A DNA stretch of 64,000 bases from Desulfobacterales bacterium (GCA_024226555.1 JAAELO010000399.1:1-64000); one strand, 5' to 3'. Counted from the first letter of the stretch, positions 34,388-44,843 are shown. Notes: a model not told the origin generated them from the letters alone. Numbers and translations are program-made.

Positions 34388-37300
34388 CTAATTCTTAAAC
34401 TTTCCATAAGTTTTTCTCTTTGTTTCAATTTTCACAGGTGTACAATTTGCTTCTACTGTTTGAACTCCTGAAATATTAATAAGTTCATTTTTTAATGATT
34501 TATTATATAAGACCTTAAAAATATCTGAGTTTTCAATGAGAACATCATACTTTGTATTTGAAATTTTAAAAAAAGTTTTACTTGCTCCCGGGTGTTTAGA
34601 AAAAACTTCTCTAACTTTCATAAAATTTTCACTTTTAATTGTATCAGAATCTATTGAGACAAAAATACTTGATGACCAGATCTCTTCAGCTTTTTCCATA
34701 GGTATAATAGTATCTGCTATAATTTTTACACTACTTTCATCTTTCTGTATTTCTCCCTGTACAATTAAGGGTTTATCCTCTATCAGGATATCGCATGTTT
34801 TTTCAAAAACATTGGAAAAGACTACAACCTCAATAGAAGAAAATAGATCTTCCATTAAAGCAAAAGACATCATATCTCCTCTCCTTGTCCTGATAACCTT
34901 ATTGCTTCTCAATGTTCCGCCAAATCGGACAGCTTGCTTGTCAGAAGATTCATGTATATTTGTTCCATTAATACTCGTAAACTCTTTTAAAATATCAGTA
35001 AATTGGTCGAGGGGATGTCCTGTTATGTAAAATCCTAAACTCTCTTTTTCAAGATCCAGAAGAGTTGTCGCATCCCATTCTTCAAGATCAACTAATTCTG
35101 GTGGATTAATATCGATTGATGTCCCATCTGACTCTTCAAAAAGACTCATCTGAGGATCATCTTTCTCTTTCTGAATTATCTGAGAATGATCTATTATATC
35201 TTCAAGAGAGGCCATAAGTTGAGATCTTTTAGCTCCTGTTGAATCGAAAGCCCCACATTTTATTAGAGCTTCGATAACTCTTTTATTAACTTTTCTCAGA
35301 TTTACCCTCTCGCAGAAATCAAAAACTGAGCTGTAATCTCCATCAGTTCTTGTTTCAATTATTGATTCAATAGCTCCTTCACCGACATTTTTAATAGCTG
35401 CCAGACCAAATCTAATTTTTTTGTTTATTACATTGAACTCTTTATTACTTTCATTAATATCCGGAGGTAATATTGGTATATCATGTGATTTACATTCTGC
35501 TATAAATTTTACAACACCATCTGCATTACCCATCTCTCCTGTTAAAAGAGCAGCAATAAATTCAACAGGGTAATGTGCTTTAAGGTAAGCAGTCTGATAA
35601 CATATAAGGGCGTAGGCAGCACTATGGGATTTATTGAATCCATAACCACCAAATTTTTCCATGAGATCAAAAATCTGTGTAGCTTTATCCACAGGAATGT
35701 TATTGGCTTTTGAACCAGTAAGAAAAAGATCACGGTGTTTTGCCATCATTTCAGGTATCTTTTTACCCATAGCTTTTCTTAAGCCATCGGCATCAGCCAT
35801 GGAGTAACTTGCTAAAGAACCTGCAATTTTCATAACCTGTTCCTGATATAAAATTACCCCATAGGTCTCATCGGTAAGTTCTTCAAGCTCAGGTACTATG
35901 TATTCAACAGGTTCTCTCCCATGTTTTCTTTCAACGTAGGAATCAACCATTCCACTATCAAGGGGACCAGGTCTGTAGAGTGCAACAAGTGCAATAATAT
36001 CACTGAATGCTTCTGGTTTTAATCTAACCAGAAGATCTTTCATACCAGAACTCTCTAACTGGAAAACTCCTGTTGTATCTCCTTCACATAGTAGATCGAA
36101 GGTTTTTTTATCTTCAAAATCGATCTCGAGGAGATCAGGGGCTTCTAATCCCTGGCCTTTAAGTAGTTGCAGGCAGCTTTCTATGATAGTGAGGTTTCGT
36201 AATCCAAGAAAGTCGAACTTAACGAGTCCGATTTTCTCAACATATGTCATGTCAAACTGGGTTACAACTTCACCATTTCTACCTTTAAAAATAGGAAGGT
36301 ATTCGTAAAGAGGTTTGTCAGAGATTACAACTCCAGCTGCATGGGTTGATGCATGCCTTGGGAGTCCTTCTAATCTTTTACAAACAGAAAGAAGTTCGGC
36401 GATCTCAGGTTTTTCCTCAGCCAGTTCGTTAAATTTAGGTTCCTGTTTTAGTGCTTCATCAAGGCTTATTCCCAAAACATCAGGAACTAATTTTGCAATG
36501 GTGTCAACTTCACTAAGTGGTATATCGAGTGCTCTACCAACATCTCTAATCACAGCTTTGGTTTTTAATTTTCCAAAAGTGATAATCTGTGATACATAGT
36601 CACCCCCGCCATATCTGTCTATAACATATTTAAATACTTTTTCACGTCCGTTTATACAAAAATCAACATCAATATCAGGCATACTTAAACGGGCTGGATT
36701 TAGAAATCTTTCAAAAATCAGTCCAAACTCAATTGGGTCAAGATCTGTAATATTCATGGAATATGCAACGATACTACCAGCTGCCGATCCTCTACCTGGT
36801 CCAACAGGAATGTTATTATCTTTTGCATATTTAATGAAATCGGCAACAATAAGAAAGTAATCGGGGAATCCCATTTTATTGATGATGCCTATTTCATAAT
36901 CAAGTCGATCATTATAGACTTTTTCATCCACATCGGGGTTTTTCTTCCGAATTACTTCCATTCTTTTTTCAAAACCAATCCTTGCTTCATTTGCAAAGAG
37001 CTCATCAGTTCCCAAATCTGAGGTATTGAAAACAGGAAAATGGTATTCATCAAAATTAAATTCGATTTTATTACATCTGTCTGCAATTTTTCGTGTGTTT
37101 GCTATGGCATCAGGATAGTCCTTAAACGCACTTATCATCTCGTCAGGAGACTTATAGTAAAGCTCGTCTGTACCGAACTTGAAGCGTTTCTCATCGTTAA
37201 TAGTTGATCCGGTTTGTACACATAAAAGAAGTTCGTGTGCTCTAACATCATCACGTGTTAGATAATGGCAGTCGTTTGTAGCTACTAATGGAATAGAGAG

Positions 37301-37888
37301 TCGCTTACTCATAGAAAGCAACTCTTCATTAACCTTATCCTGAATAGGGATTCCATTACTTTGAACTTCAAGGTAGAAATTATTTTCACCAAAAATTTCA
37401 AGGTATTTTAATGCAGCTTCATCAGCGGCTTTAATGTTTCCTGATTCGATTAATCTTGGAATTTCTCCTGCGAGGCAGGCTGAAAGTCCGATTAGGCCTT
37501 TGCTATTTTCAGCAAGCAGTTCAATGTCAATGCGTGGTTTGTAATAGAATCCTTCCATTTGAGCAATCGAAGCCAATTTACAAAGGTTAACATAACCCTC
37601 CATATTTTCTGCTAAAAGAACAAGGTGAAATGATCTTTTATCCTGGGGAGTTTTATCGGTATGTTTTCTCGGTGCGACATAGCATTCACAACCTATAATA
37701 GGTTTAATATCATATGTTTTTGCCATCTGATGGAACTCAATACAATTAAACATTGTACCATGGTCTGTTATTGCTACAGAATCCATATTTAAAGATTTTG
37801 TTTGCTCAAAAAGATCTTTAAATCTAATAGAACCATCTAAAAGACTATATTGTGTGTGGACATGTAGATGTACGAATTCAGAAGTCAT
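34388..37888 (-). CDS. dnaE: DNA polymerase III alpha subunit
   Basis: 1166 residues, replicative polymerase catalytic subunit. The PHP domain begins FVHLHVHTQYSLLDGS. The catalytic aspartates are in MPDIDVDFCINGR. The helix-hairpin-helix region carries GFNKSHSAAYALICYQTAYLKAHYP, and the C-terminal OB domain is around residues 985-1080. Length is standard. It starts at ATG 37888 and is separated from the upstream guaB by a terminator. It is convergent with the CoA-transferase-GNAT gene. Confidence 0.98.
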   Translation of the reverse strand: MTSEFVHLHVHTQYSLLDGSIRFKDLFEQTKSLNMDSVAITDHGTMFNCIEFHQMAKTYDIKPIIGCECYVAPRKHTDKTPQDKRSFHLVLLAENMEGYVNLCKLASIAQMEGFYYKPRIDIELLAENSKGLIGLSACLAGEIPRLIESGNIKAADEAALKYLEIFGENNFYLEVQSNGIPIQDKVNEELLSMSKRLSIPLVATNDCHYLTRDDVRAHELLLCVQTGSTINDEKRFKFGTDELYYKSPDEMISAFKDYPDAIANTRKIADRCNKIEFNFDEYHFPVFNTSDLGTDELFANEARIGFEKRMEVIRKKNPDVDEKVYNDRLDYEIGIINKMGFPDYFLIVADFIKYAKDNNIPVGPGRGSAAGSIVAYSMNITDLDPIEFGLIFERFLNPARLSMPDIDVDFCINGREKVFKYVIDRYGGGDYVSQIITFGKLKTKAVIRDVGRALDIPLSEVDTIAKLVPDVLGISLDEALKQEPKFNELAEEKPEIAELLSVCKRLEGLPRHASTHAAGVVISDKPLYEYLPIFKGRNGEVVTQFDMTYVEKIGLVKFDFLGLRNLTIIESCLQLLKGQGLEAPDLLEIDFEDKKTFDLLCEGDTTGVFQLESSGMKDLLVRLKPEAFSDIIALVALYRPGPLDSGMVDSYVERKHGREPVEYIVPELEELTDETYGVILYQEQVMKIAGSLASYSMADADGLRKAMGKKIPEMMAKHRDLFLTGSKANNIPVDKATQIFDLMEKFGGYGFNKSHSAAYALICYQTAYLKAHYPVEFIAALLTGEMGNADGVVKFIAECKSHDIPILPPDINESNKEFNVINKKIRFGLAAIKNVGEGAIESIIETRTDGDYSSVFDFCERVNLRKVNKRVIEALIKCGAFDSTGAKRSQLMASLEDIIDHSQIIQKEKDDPQMSLFEESDGTSIDINPPELVDLEEWDATTLLDLEKESLGFYITGHPLDQFTDILKEFTSINGTNIHESSDKQAVRFGGTLRSNKVIRTRRGDMMSFALMEDLFSSIEVVVFSNVFEKTCDILIEDKPLIVQGEIQKDESSVKIIADTIIPMEKAEEIWSSSIFVSIDSDTIKSENFMKVREVFSKHPGASKTFFKISNTKYDVLIENSDIFKVLYNKSLKNELINISGVQTVEANCTPVKIETKRKTYGKFKN

Positions 37889-37981
37889 ATAAATCTCAAT
37901 AAATTTAGAATTTAATTATTTAAGGTCTTTTTTTTTAGTACAGTCAATAGAGTAAATTTTCAAGGAATATTAAAAAATAAA

Positions 37982-38012
37982 AAAACCTGTAAAATAATTT
38001 TTTACAGGTTTT
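37982..38012 (-). terminator. intrinsic terminator of guaB
   Basis: AAAACCTGTAAAA (37982-37994) pairs with TTTTACAGGTTTT (38000-38012); read on the minus strand the stem is followed by a run of Ts. It lies between the guaB stop (38071) and the dnaE start (37888). Confidence 0.9.
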
Positions 38013-38070
38013 AATATGATTTTAATATTTAAAATAAATAAAGTAGTTCAAGAAATTTTACAACTCAAAA

Positions 38071-39528
38071 TTAATCCAGTCTATAGTTAGGAGCTTCTTT
38101 TGTAATTATTACATCATGAACATGGCTTTCTCTAAGCCCAGAGGCTGAGATTTTTACAAACCTTGCTTTTTCTCTTAGTCCTTCAATGGAATTACTTCCA
38201 ACATATCCCATTCCAGCCTTAAGTCCACCAATCAACTGGAATATATTTTCACTTAAACTTCCTTTAAATGGAACACGACCAACAATTCCTTCGGGAACAA
38301 GTTTTTTATCCTCTTCCTCTTCACCAAGATAGTATCTGTCTTTACTTCCAGATTGCATAGCTTCAACAGAACCCATCCCCCTGTAAACTTTATAGCTTCG
38401 TCCCTGATAAATTATTGTTTCTCCAGGGCTTTCTTCAGTTCCTGCAAAAAGACCACCAATCATTACAGAATGTGCTCCTGCACCAATTGCTTTAGAGACA
38501 TCACCTGAAAATTTGATACCGCCATCTGCAATAAGTGGAACACCTGTTTTATCTGAGATAGCTTTACAGTTCATTATTGCTGAAAGTTGTGGAACCCCAA
38601 CTCCTGCAACTATCCTTGTTGTGCATATAGAACCTGGACCAATCCCAATTTTTACAGCATCAACACCGGCATCAATCAGTGCTTTTGCCCCCTCTTCAGT
38701 GGCCACATTTCCAGCTATAAGATCAAAATCTTTAAATGTCGATTTTAGTAGTTTAACAGATTCTATTACATTCTTTGAATGTCCATGGGATGTATCGATA
38801 ACAAGAGCATCAGCTCCTTTCTTAAGTAGTGCTTCAGCTCTTTCCATCATATCTGGACCAACACCAATAGCTGCGCCACATCTTAATCTACCCATTTTAT
38901 CTTTACAGGCATTAGGATATTTTTTAATTTTTTCAATATCCTTAATTGTTATCATACCTTTTAATTTACCAATGTCATCAACAACCAATAATTTTTCAAT
39001 TCTATGTTCATGGAGTGTTTTCTTGGATTCTTCAAGGGAGATACCTTCAGCAACAGTAACAAGGTTCTCTTTGGTCATAATATCAGAGACTTTTTTATCA
39101 AGCTGGGTTTCAAATCTTAAATCTCTGTTAGTTACAATACCGAGAAGTTCATCATTTTTAGTAACTGGTACACCTGAAATTCTGTATTTTGACATTAATT
39201 TTAGAACTTCTGATACCGGGAGATTTGGTTCAATTGTTATGGGGTCAACAATCATACCACTTTCAGACTTTTTTACGCGATCAACTTCAATAACCTGATC
39301 TTCAATAGTTAAATTACGGTGTATAAAACCAAGTCCACCTTCACGAGCCATACTGATCGCTGCTCTTGATTCAGTTACTGTATCCATAGCAGCACTTACA
39401 AGGGGGATATTAAGTTCAATATTTCGTGATAGACGCGTTTTCGTATTTACATCTCCAGGCAGTACATCGGAGTAATTTGGTGATAATAACACATCATCGA
39501 AAGAAAATGCATCTGTGAGTTTGTTCAT
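38071..39528 (-). CDS. guaB: inosine-5'-monophosphate dehydrogenase
   Basis: 485 residues. NAD-dependent oxidation of IMP to XMP for guanine nucleotides. It starts [22 protein letters not shown]. Two CBS domains occupy about residues 90-205. The active-site loop is [18 protein letters not shown], and the flap contains [24 protein letters not shown]. The frame opens 15 bases earlier (39543), but those codons are the RBS (GGGGGAA), so ATG 39528 is the start. Monocistronic judging by the terminator after it. Confidence 0.97.
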   Translation of the reverse strand: MNKLTDAFSFDDVLLSPNYSDVLPGDVNTKTRLSRNIELNIPLVSAAMDTVTESRAAISMAREGGLGFIHRNLTIEDQVIEVDRVKKSESGMIVDPITIEPNLPVSEVLKLMSKYRISGVPVTKNDELLGIVTNRDLRFETQLDKKVSDIMTKENLVTVAEGISLEESKKTLHEHRIEKLLVVDDIGKLKGMITIKDIEKIKKYPNACKDKMGRLRCGAAIGVGPDMMERAEALLKKGADALVIDTSHGHSKNVIESVKLLKSTFKDFDLIAGNVATEEGAKALIDAGVDAVKIGIGPGSICTTRIVAGVGVPQLSAIMNCKAISDKTGVPLIADGGIKFSGDVSKAIGAGAHSVMIGGLFAGTEESPGETIIYQGRSYKVYRGMGSVEAMQSGSKDRYYLGEEEEDKKLVPEGIVGRVPFKGSLSENIFQLIGGLKAGMGYVGSNSIEGLREKARFVKISASGLRESHVHDVIITKEAPNYRLD

Positions 39529-39869
39529 TATAAGTTCCCCCATATCTAATAGAATAAATTAAAAATAACGAATTACATTACAAAATAAATGAAAAGAAGC
39601 AAAATTCTTGGATTTATTTAACCGGGATGTATACAGGATAGAATTGTATTTTGCAATATATATTTTGCGATCTTGACAAAGTGACAGTGACATTATAGTT
39701 TGTTAAACCTTTATAACCCAATTATTGCCGTGATTTATGTAAGTTGTGAAAAAAAAGAAGAATTAATATTTTTTATAATACAATATTTTTTCTAAAAGAT
39801 GAAGGTGTTTCGGTAATATATGATAGTATAATTAATTAATAGAGTTTTTTATAATAGACAAACTATAGG
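39529..39869. other. divergent intergenic region between guaB and the Sua5-type gene
   Basis: 340 bases without a coding frame. On the plus strand TTGACA at 39673-39678 is followed after 15 bases by TATAGT, a possible promoter with short spacing for the downstream gene. Otherwise nothing stands out and there is no repeat copy. Confidence 0.4.
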
Positions 39870-39875
39870 ATGATA

Positions 39876-40481
39876 ATGATACTTAAAATTAATGAAGAAA
39901 ATCCCCAGGAACGTTTAGTTGATAAGGTAACTGATATACTAAAAAAAGGTGGTGTGATAGTCTATCCAACTGACACCTGTTATGGAATAGGGTGTGATAT
40001 TATGAATAAAAAGGCTATAGAAAAAGTATATAAACTTAAAGGGCAGGATAAAAAGAAACCTTTTAGTTTTATATGTTCAGATCTTAAAAATATAAGCCAC
40101 TATGCTGATGTTTCTAATTATGCATACAGAGTTATGAAAAAACTTCTTCCTGGTACATATACATTTATATTAGATGCCTCAAGAGAAGTTCCAAAGATGA
40201 TGTTAACAAAAAGAAAAACAGCCGGAATCAGAATTCCGAACAATAATATATGTATAAAAATAGTTGAATCACTTGGAAATCCGATTATATCCACAACAGC
40301 ATCGGATAATACAGGTGAAATTTTTAATGACCCTTCGTTGATAGATGATTTTTTTGGAAACAGGTTGGATGCAGTTATAGATGGAGGGATTTCACACGGT
40401 GAACAATCCAGCATTGTCTCACTGATTGGTGATGAACCTGAAATTATAAGAGAAGGTATTGGTGATGTAAGTGTATTTTAA
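39876..40481 (+). CDS. threonylcarbamoyl-AMP synthase (Sua5/YrdC/TsaC family)
   Basis: 201 residues from ATG 39876. It makes L-threonylcarbamoyladenylate from Thr, bicarbonate and ATP for the t6A37 tRNA modification. Motifs: GGVIVYPTDTCYGIGCDIMNKKAIEKVYKLKGQDKKKPFSFICS (about 26-69) with the KxR/SxN site, then GTYTFIL, AGIRIPNN and GNPIISTTASD with SIVSL near the end. Start choice: an AGGA at 39867-39870 fits ATG 39876 better than the ATG two codons earlier. It is followed by repeat copy 10 and converges on rpsA. Confidence 0.93.
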   Translation: MILKINEENPQERLVDKVTDILKKGGVIVYPTDTCYGIGCDIMNKKAIEKVYKLKGQDKKKPFSFICSDLKNISHYADVSNYAYRVMKKLLPGTYTFILDASREVPKMMLTKRKTAGIRIPNNNICIKIVESLGNPIISTTASDNTGEIFNDPSLIDDFFGNRLDAVIDGGISHGEQSSIVSLIGDEPEIIREGIGDVSVF

Positions 40482-40498
40482 GTATTCAAAAGTTTGCA

Positions 40499-40628
40499 GG
40501 GAACTCTAATAAATGGCTTTTGTGACAGGACTATTGCGTTATTACGAAAAAAAACTGTTGTAATGTTTATAAATTAAAGCTTTTATAAATGTTGGGTTTC
40601 AATCATAATTCTAATTATTGGAGCTTCC
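40499..40628 (+). repeat. dispersed AT-rich repeat, copy 10
   Basis: 130 bp: left end GGGAACTCTAATAAATGG, right end TTCTAATTATTGGAGCTTCC. It keeps GTTATTACGAAAAAAAACTG, TTGTAATGTTTATAAATTA and AAGCTTTTATAAA, but lacks the ACGAATC-CTCGTTA block. It sits 17 bases after the stop codon of the Sua5-type gene. Confidence 0.88.
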
Positions 40629-40640
40629 TTATAAATAAAA

Positions 40641-40671
40641 AAAGCGGACTAAATTAAATTTAGTCCGCTTT
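40641..40671. terminator. terminator of rpsA (and probably of the Sua5-type gene)
   Basis: AAAGCGGACTAAA / TTTAGTCCGCTTT, a stem of at least 13 bp with a 5-base loop. On the minus strand seven Ts follow, marking the end of the rpsA transcript; on the plus strand TTTAATTTT follows. Confidence 0.93.
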
Positions 40672-40694
40672 AATTTTATAATACAAAGGATACT

Positions 40695-42491
40695 TTATTC
40701 AGATTCTTCTGTTTCAGTAGGAGTTTCCTCTGGTTTATCCTGATCTAACTGACCCTGAAGGGTTTCTCTAAGGCTCTCACCAAAAGATGATGTAGCTGGC
40801 CCTATATTATTAACATATTCGCTTAGAAGTTCTTTGTCATTTTCCTCTCCAATGCGTTTAATGGAAAGTCCAATTCTTCTTTCTTCGCTGTTAATATTCA
40901 TAACCTTTGAAGCTAATTCATCACCAATTGCGTATTCACCAACAGGAGTTTTGATCTTCTCTTTACTAATTTCAGACACGTGAACAAGGCCTTCAATTCC
41001 TTCTTCAAGCTCAACAAAAACACCAAAATCAGTAATGTTTGTAACGATTCCTGTAATCTCTTTTCCTACAGTATATCGTTCTTCAACACTTTTCCATGGG
41101 TCTGGTTGTGTTTGCTTGATACCTAAAGAGAATCGCTCACTCTTTTTATCAATATCAAGAACTACAGCCTGAACTAAATCACCCTTCTTGTAAACTTCTG
41201 ATGGATGTTTAATTCTCTTAGTCCATGAAATATCAGAGATATGTACAAGACCATCAATCTCATCATCGATACCGATGAAAAGACCAAAGTCAGTAATATT
41301 CTTAATTTTTCCTTCAATAACTGTTCCAACAGGATATTTGTCACTGATGATTTCCCATGGATTTTCAGCAACCTGCTTCATTCCAAGAGAGATTCTTCTG
41401 TTTTCTGGTTTGATATCCAGAACTACAGCTTCAACAACTTCACCTACTGAAACAACTTTGGAAGGGTGTCTTATCTTTCTTGTCCATGACATTTCTGAAA
41501 CATGGATAAGTCCTTCAATACCTTCTTCCAATTCAACAAAAGCACCATAATCAGTAAGGCTGACAATTTTACCTTCAACTTTACTTCCTATTGGGTACTG
41601 TTCTGTTGCAACAGTCCATGGATCTGGAGATAGTTGTTTCATACCAAGAGATACTCTTTCTTTCTCCATGTCGTATGAAAGAATTTTAACATTGATGGCA
41701 TCACCAATAGAAAATAGTTCTGATGGGTGTTTTACTCTTCCCCATGAGATATCTGTGATGTGAAGCAGGCCATCAACTCCACCAAGATCAGCAAAAACAC
41801 CATATTCAGTAATGTTTTTAACAATACCTTCCATGACTTTACCTTCATGGATAGATGCAAGTGTTTCAGATCTTGCATTTTCACGGGCTTGCTCAAGAAT
41901 TGCTCTTCTTGAAAGAACGATGTTACTTCTTTTTCTGTTGTACTTAAGAACCTTGAATGTAAATGTTTGTCCTACCATTTCATCAAGATTTCTTATTGGG
42001 CGTAGATCTGCCTGGGAACCAGGTAAGAAAGCCTGTAGTCCAACATCAACAGAGAAACCACCTTTAACACGACTTGTGATAACACCGTCGATTGTTTCGT
42101 CAGCATCATGAATCTCTTTGATGCCTTCCCAAATTTTGATTTTGGCGGCTTTGTCTTTAGATAGGACAACTCTTTCCTGCTCTTCATCCCAAACTTCAAC
42201 CATTACTTCAACTTCATCATAAAGTTCAACGTTGACATTACCCTCTTCGTCTTTGAACTCATTGATCGCAATGCGACCTTCTGATTTGTAACCAACGTCA
42301 ACAAGAACGTGGTCTTTGTCTACAGCAATGATTTTACCTGTAACAAGTTCTCCCTCAGCGAATCTTTTGAAACTTTCTTCGTACAAGTCCATTAACTCAC
42401 TCATACTTTCTTCACCATCAAGAACTTCTGCCACATCTTCCTCTTCATTTCCGAAAAGTTCAGATGCTGCTTCTTTAAACGATTTTTTCAT
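40695..42491 (-). CDS. rpsA: 30S ribosomal protein S1
   Basis: 598 residues with six S1/OB repeats starting at about residues 50, 135, 220, 305, 395 and 480, the later ones showing the standard G-x-V-x-N-ITDFG-FV-EL--GIEGLVHVSEIS pattern. It binds mRNA at the ribosome and helps initiation. Long acidic N- and C-terminal tails (NEEEDVAEVLDGEESMSELMD; DKPEETPTETEESE). A strong RBS, AAGGAGA, precedes the ATG. cmk lies upstream on the same strand (the classical cmk-rpsA order), with a 199-base leader between them. Confidence 0.97.
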   Translation of the reverse strand: MKKSFKEAASELFGNEEEDVAEVLDGEESMSELMDLYEESFKRFAEGELVTGKIIAVDKDHVLVDVGYKSEGRIAINEFKDEEGNVNVELYDEVEVMVEVWDEEQERVVLSKDKAAKIKIWEGIKEIHDADETIDGVITSRVKGGFSVDVGLQAFLPGSQADLRPIRNLDEMVGQTFTFKVLKYNRKRSNIVLSRRAILEQARENARSETLASIHEGKVMEGIVKNITEYGVFADLGGVDGLLHITDISWGRVKHPSELFSIGDAINVKILSYDMEKERVSLGMKQLSPDPWTVATEQYPIGSKVEGKIVSLTDYGAFVELEEGIEGLIHVSEMSWTRKIRHPSKVVSVGEVVEAVVLDIKPENRRISLGMKQVAENPWEIISDKYPVGTVIEGKIKNITDFGLFIGIDDEIDGLVHISDISWTKRIKHPSEVYKKGDLVQAVVLDIDKKSERFSLGIKQTQPDPWKSVEERYTVGKEITGIVTNITDFGVFVELEEGIEGLVHVSEISKEKIKTPVGEYAIGDELASKVMNINSEERRIGLSIKRIGEENDKELLSEYVNNIGPATSSFGESLRETLQGQLDQDKPEETPTETEESE

Positions 42492-42540
42492 TAATTATTC
42501 TCCTTGAACTGTATGAAATATGATTTCATACAAATTACCC

Positions 42541-42577
42541 TGCGGATGTGTTCGGTTTTCCGCACGATAGTTCCGCA
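42541..42577 (-). promoter_or_regulatory. alternative hairpins in the rpsA leader
   Basis: On the plus strand TGCGGA (42541-42546) can pair with either of two TCCGCA copies (42559-42564 or 42572-42577), so the minus-strand rpsA leader has two mutually exclusive stems that share one arm. The segment is much more G+C-rich than its surroundings. S1 is autoregulated through its leader in Escherichia coli; a similar role here is only inference. Confidence 0.4.
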
Positions 42578-42690
42578 TGCCAATTAGATTTTGCGAAACG
42601 GCAACGAATGATATCAATTATATTAGATTAAAGCAAGTGATATGTTTAATAATTTGTAATTTTAGGGGATTTAATGATTCAAATAACAAA

Positions 42691-43356
42691 TTATGAGGAA
42701 ATATTAGAAACAATACCAACCATTTTATTAACAACTTCATCGACATTCATGTGAGTCGCATCAATAAAATGTGCATCTTCGGCTTGTTTCAAAGGTGAAA
42801 TTTTTCTGCTTTTATCATTGTTATCACGATCTATAATATCTTGCTCCACATCTTCTAAAGTTTGATTAGAATCAGTTAACTCTTTAAATCTTCTAAGAGC
42901 TCTTTCTTTAGTTGAGGAATCAAGATAGAACTTCACATCTGCATTTGGGAAAACCGTAGTTCCCATGTCCCGACCTTCAAATACCGCATTTTTTTCAACA
43001 CCTAATTTATGTTGTAGATCAAGAAGATACGACCTTACTAATTCGATTGATGCGACTTTAGATGCTTGCATAGAAATTTCAGGAGTTCTGATTTTTGATG
43101 ATATATCAGATCCATTTAAAAATAGTTTAAGATCTCCATCAATATTTTTAAACCTGAGATCCATCTTATCTAATTGAATTTTAAGATTATTTGTGTCTGT
43201 GTAATCAATATTATTTAATATAGTATAATATGCGACACCTCTGTAAAGAGCGCCTGTATCAACATATATATAATTTAGAGAGATAGCTAAATTTTTACTT
43301 ACAGTACTTTTACCAGCACCAGCGGGACCATCAATAGTTACTAAATATTTTGTCAT
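42691..43356 (-). CDS. cmk: cytidylate kinase
   Basis: 221 residues from ATG 43356. It phosphorylates CMP and dCMP. P-loop TIDGPAGAGKSTVSKNLA (residues 7-24), DTGALYRGVAYY, EGRDMGTTVFPNADVKFYLD and the lid/Arg region DRDNNDKSRKISPLKQAEDAHFIDAT. The frame runs 36 bases further upstream, but those residues (QIILTLKKRFI) are not part of the family. Located just upstream of rpsA, as in many bacteria. Confidence 0.96.
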   Translation of the reverse strand: MTKYLVTIDGPAGAGKSTVSKNLAISLNYIYVDTGALYRGVAYYTILNNIDYTDTNNLKIQLDKMDLRFKNIDGDLKLFLNGSDISSKIRTPEISMQASKVASIELVRSYLLDLQHKLGVEKNAVFEGRDMGTTVFPNADVKFYLDSSTKERALRRFKELTDSNQTLEDVEQDIIDRDNNDKSRKISPLKQAEDAHFIDATHMNVDEVVNKMVGIVSNISS

Positions 43357-43484
43357 AATAAATCTTTTTTTTAGTGTTAAAATGATTTGCAAAGTTAGTG
43401 TTAAAAAAAATATTTGTCAATAAACTTGTGTGAAACCGTTTCCAATGATAATTCATTAGGAAATGACTTAATAAATGAGGAATT

Positions 43485-44654
43485 ATGATGAATATTGTAA
43501 AAACAGGTCTTGAGGTAATAATTAACAAAGAAAGAGAAGATCTTAAAAATAAGAATATTGCACTTCTTTGTAATCCAGCATCTGTTACAAATTCATATGA
43601 GCATGGACGAATAGCTATAGAAAATAAATATCCCGGGGTTATAAAAGCCCTTTTTTCACCTCAACATGGTTTTTTTGCTGAAAAGCAGGACAATATGATC
43701 GAGTCTGTAAATATTACAGATAGTGTTTTAAATGTACCTGTTTACAGTTTATATGGTGAAACAAGAAAGCCATTTGATGAGATGTTTGATGGAATAGATA
43801 TACTTTTAATAGATATACAGGATGTTGGAACACGTGTTTATACTTTTATATACACTATTTCATATTGTATGGAGGTCGCAAGGAAGCTAAATAAAAAGGT
43901 TATAGTCCTCGATAGACCTAACCCAATAAATGGGATAGATATAGAAGGAAATCTCATAGAGCCTGAATATAAGTCTTTTGTTGGGAGATTCCCAATTCCA
44001 ATGCGGCATGGCCTTACAGTTGGTGAATTAGCAGTTCTTTTTAATGAGGAGTTTAAAATAGGCTGTGACCTTGAAATTATTAGGATGGAGAATTGGACTC
44101 GTGAAATGTATTTTAAAGATACAGGTATAAATTGGGTCATACCATCACCAAATATGCCAACTCCCGATACTGCAATTGTTTATCCCGGGCAGGTAATTTG
44201 GGAAGGAACTAATATTTCAGAGGGAAGAGGCACAACGCAACCATTTGAAATAGTTGGAGCTCCTTTTCTTGATGTTGATAAGATACTTGATCAACTAAAT
44301 GATACGAAGGGTGTAATATTTAGAAAAATTGCTTTTGAGCCAACTTCAAATAAATGGGCTAATGAAAGGTGTCATGGCTTTCAATTGCATATAACTGATC
44401 TGAAATCTTATAATTCTTTTCAAACATCTATAAAAATATTAAGGGCTATTATTAATAACCACAGGGATGAATTCAGATGGAAAGAACCACCATATGAATA
44501 TGAGTATAAGAAGAAACCTATTGATCTAATACTTGGAAGCAGGAAAATTAGAATAGATATTGAAGGAACAAGAAATTTAAATGATATATTTTCTGAATAT
44601 ACAGAATATCTAAATATATTTAATGAGGTAAAGAAAAAATATCATTTATACTGA
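43485..44654 (+). CDS. NamZ-type exo-beta-N-acetylmuramidase (DUF1343 family)
   Basis: 389 residues. The DUF1343 hallmark LLIDIQDVGTRVYTFIYTI is at about residues 107-125, followed by VLDRPNPINGIDIEGN, and SPQHGFFAEKQDN, SLYGETRKP and WVIPSPNMPTPDTAIVYPG. Characterised family members (NamZ) release MurNAc from the non-reducing end of peptidoglycan fragments. No obvious signal peptide is visible, so this copy may act in the cytoplasm or be exported otherwise. It has a good RBS (GAGGAA). The MurU-AmgK-like fusion 3 kb downstream would use the released MurNAc, supporting a recycling role. Confidence 0.88.
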   Translation: MMNIVKTGLEVIINKEREDLKNKNIALLCNPASVTNSYEHGRIAIENKYPGVIKALFSPQHGFFAEKQDNMIESVNITDSVLNVPVYSLYGETRKPFDEMFDGIDILLIDIQDVGTRVYTFIYTISYCMEVARKLNKKVIVLDRPNPINGIDIEGNLIEPEYKSFVGRFPIPMRHGLTVGELAVLFNEEFKIGCDLEIIRMENWTREMYFKDTGINWVIPSPNMPTPDTAIVYPGQVIWEGTNISEGRGTTQPFEIVGAPFLDVDKILDQLNDTKGVIFRKIAFEPTSNKWANERCHGFQLHITDLKSYNSFQTSIKILRAIINNHRDEFRWKEPPYEYEYKKKPIDLILGSRKIRIDIEGTRNLNDIFSEYTEYLNIFNEVKKKYHLY

Positions 44655-44657
44655 AGG

Positions 44658-44843
44658 CTAATCATTATCTCCATTCCAAGTGTCCTTTAGCTCGTCATAG
44701 CCTATATATAGAGCAATACAACCACCAATTAAAAGAGCAGGTGGAAAAATTCCTTTTAGTATATTTAAAAGAGAGTCAAACCAAAAAACCATAGTAATTA
44801 GCCCAAGTACTGAAGCTATTGCACCACCAACCAATGTTCTCAT
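44658..44843 (-). CDS. small two-helix membrane protein, unknown function
   Basis: 61 residues. Hydrophobic segments at about residues 3-22 and 34-50 with Gly-rich faces (GGAIASVLGLITMVFWF; ALLIGGCIALYIGY) and an acidic C-terminal tail (DELKDTWNGDND). The RBS is excellent, AAAAGGAGGAATTCA before the ATG, which makes it a real gene despite its size. It converges with the NamZ gene (3 bases apart) and diverges from plsB. Family not recognised. Confidence 0.75.
   Translation of the reverse strand: MRTLVGGAIASVLGLITMVFWFDSLLNILKGIFPPALLIGGCIALYIGYDELKDTWNGDND

Noticed and set aside
39673-39699. TTGACA ... TATAGT promoter for the Sua5-type gene
   Set aside because: The spacing is only 15 bases and the boxes are about 180 bases from the gene; mentioned but not called.
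44658-44843. Treating the 61-residue frame as a shadow
   Set aside because: Rejected in favour of a real gene because of the strong RBS and two coherent membrane segments.
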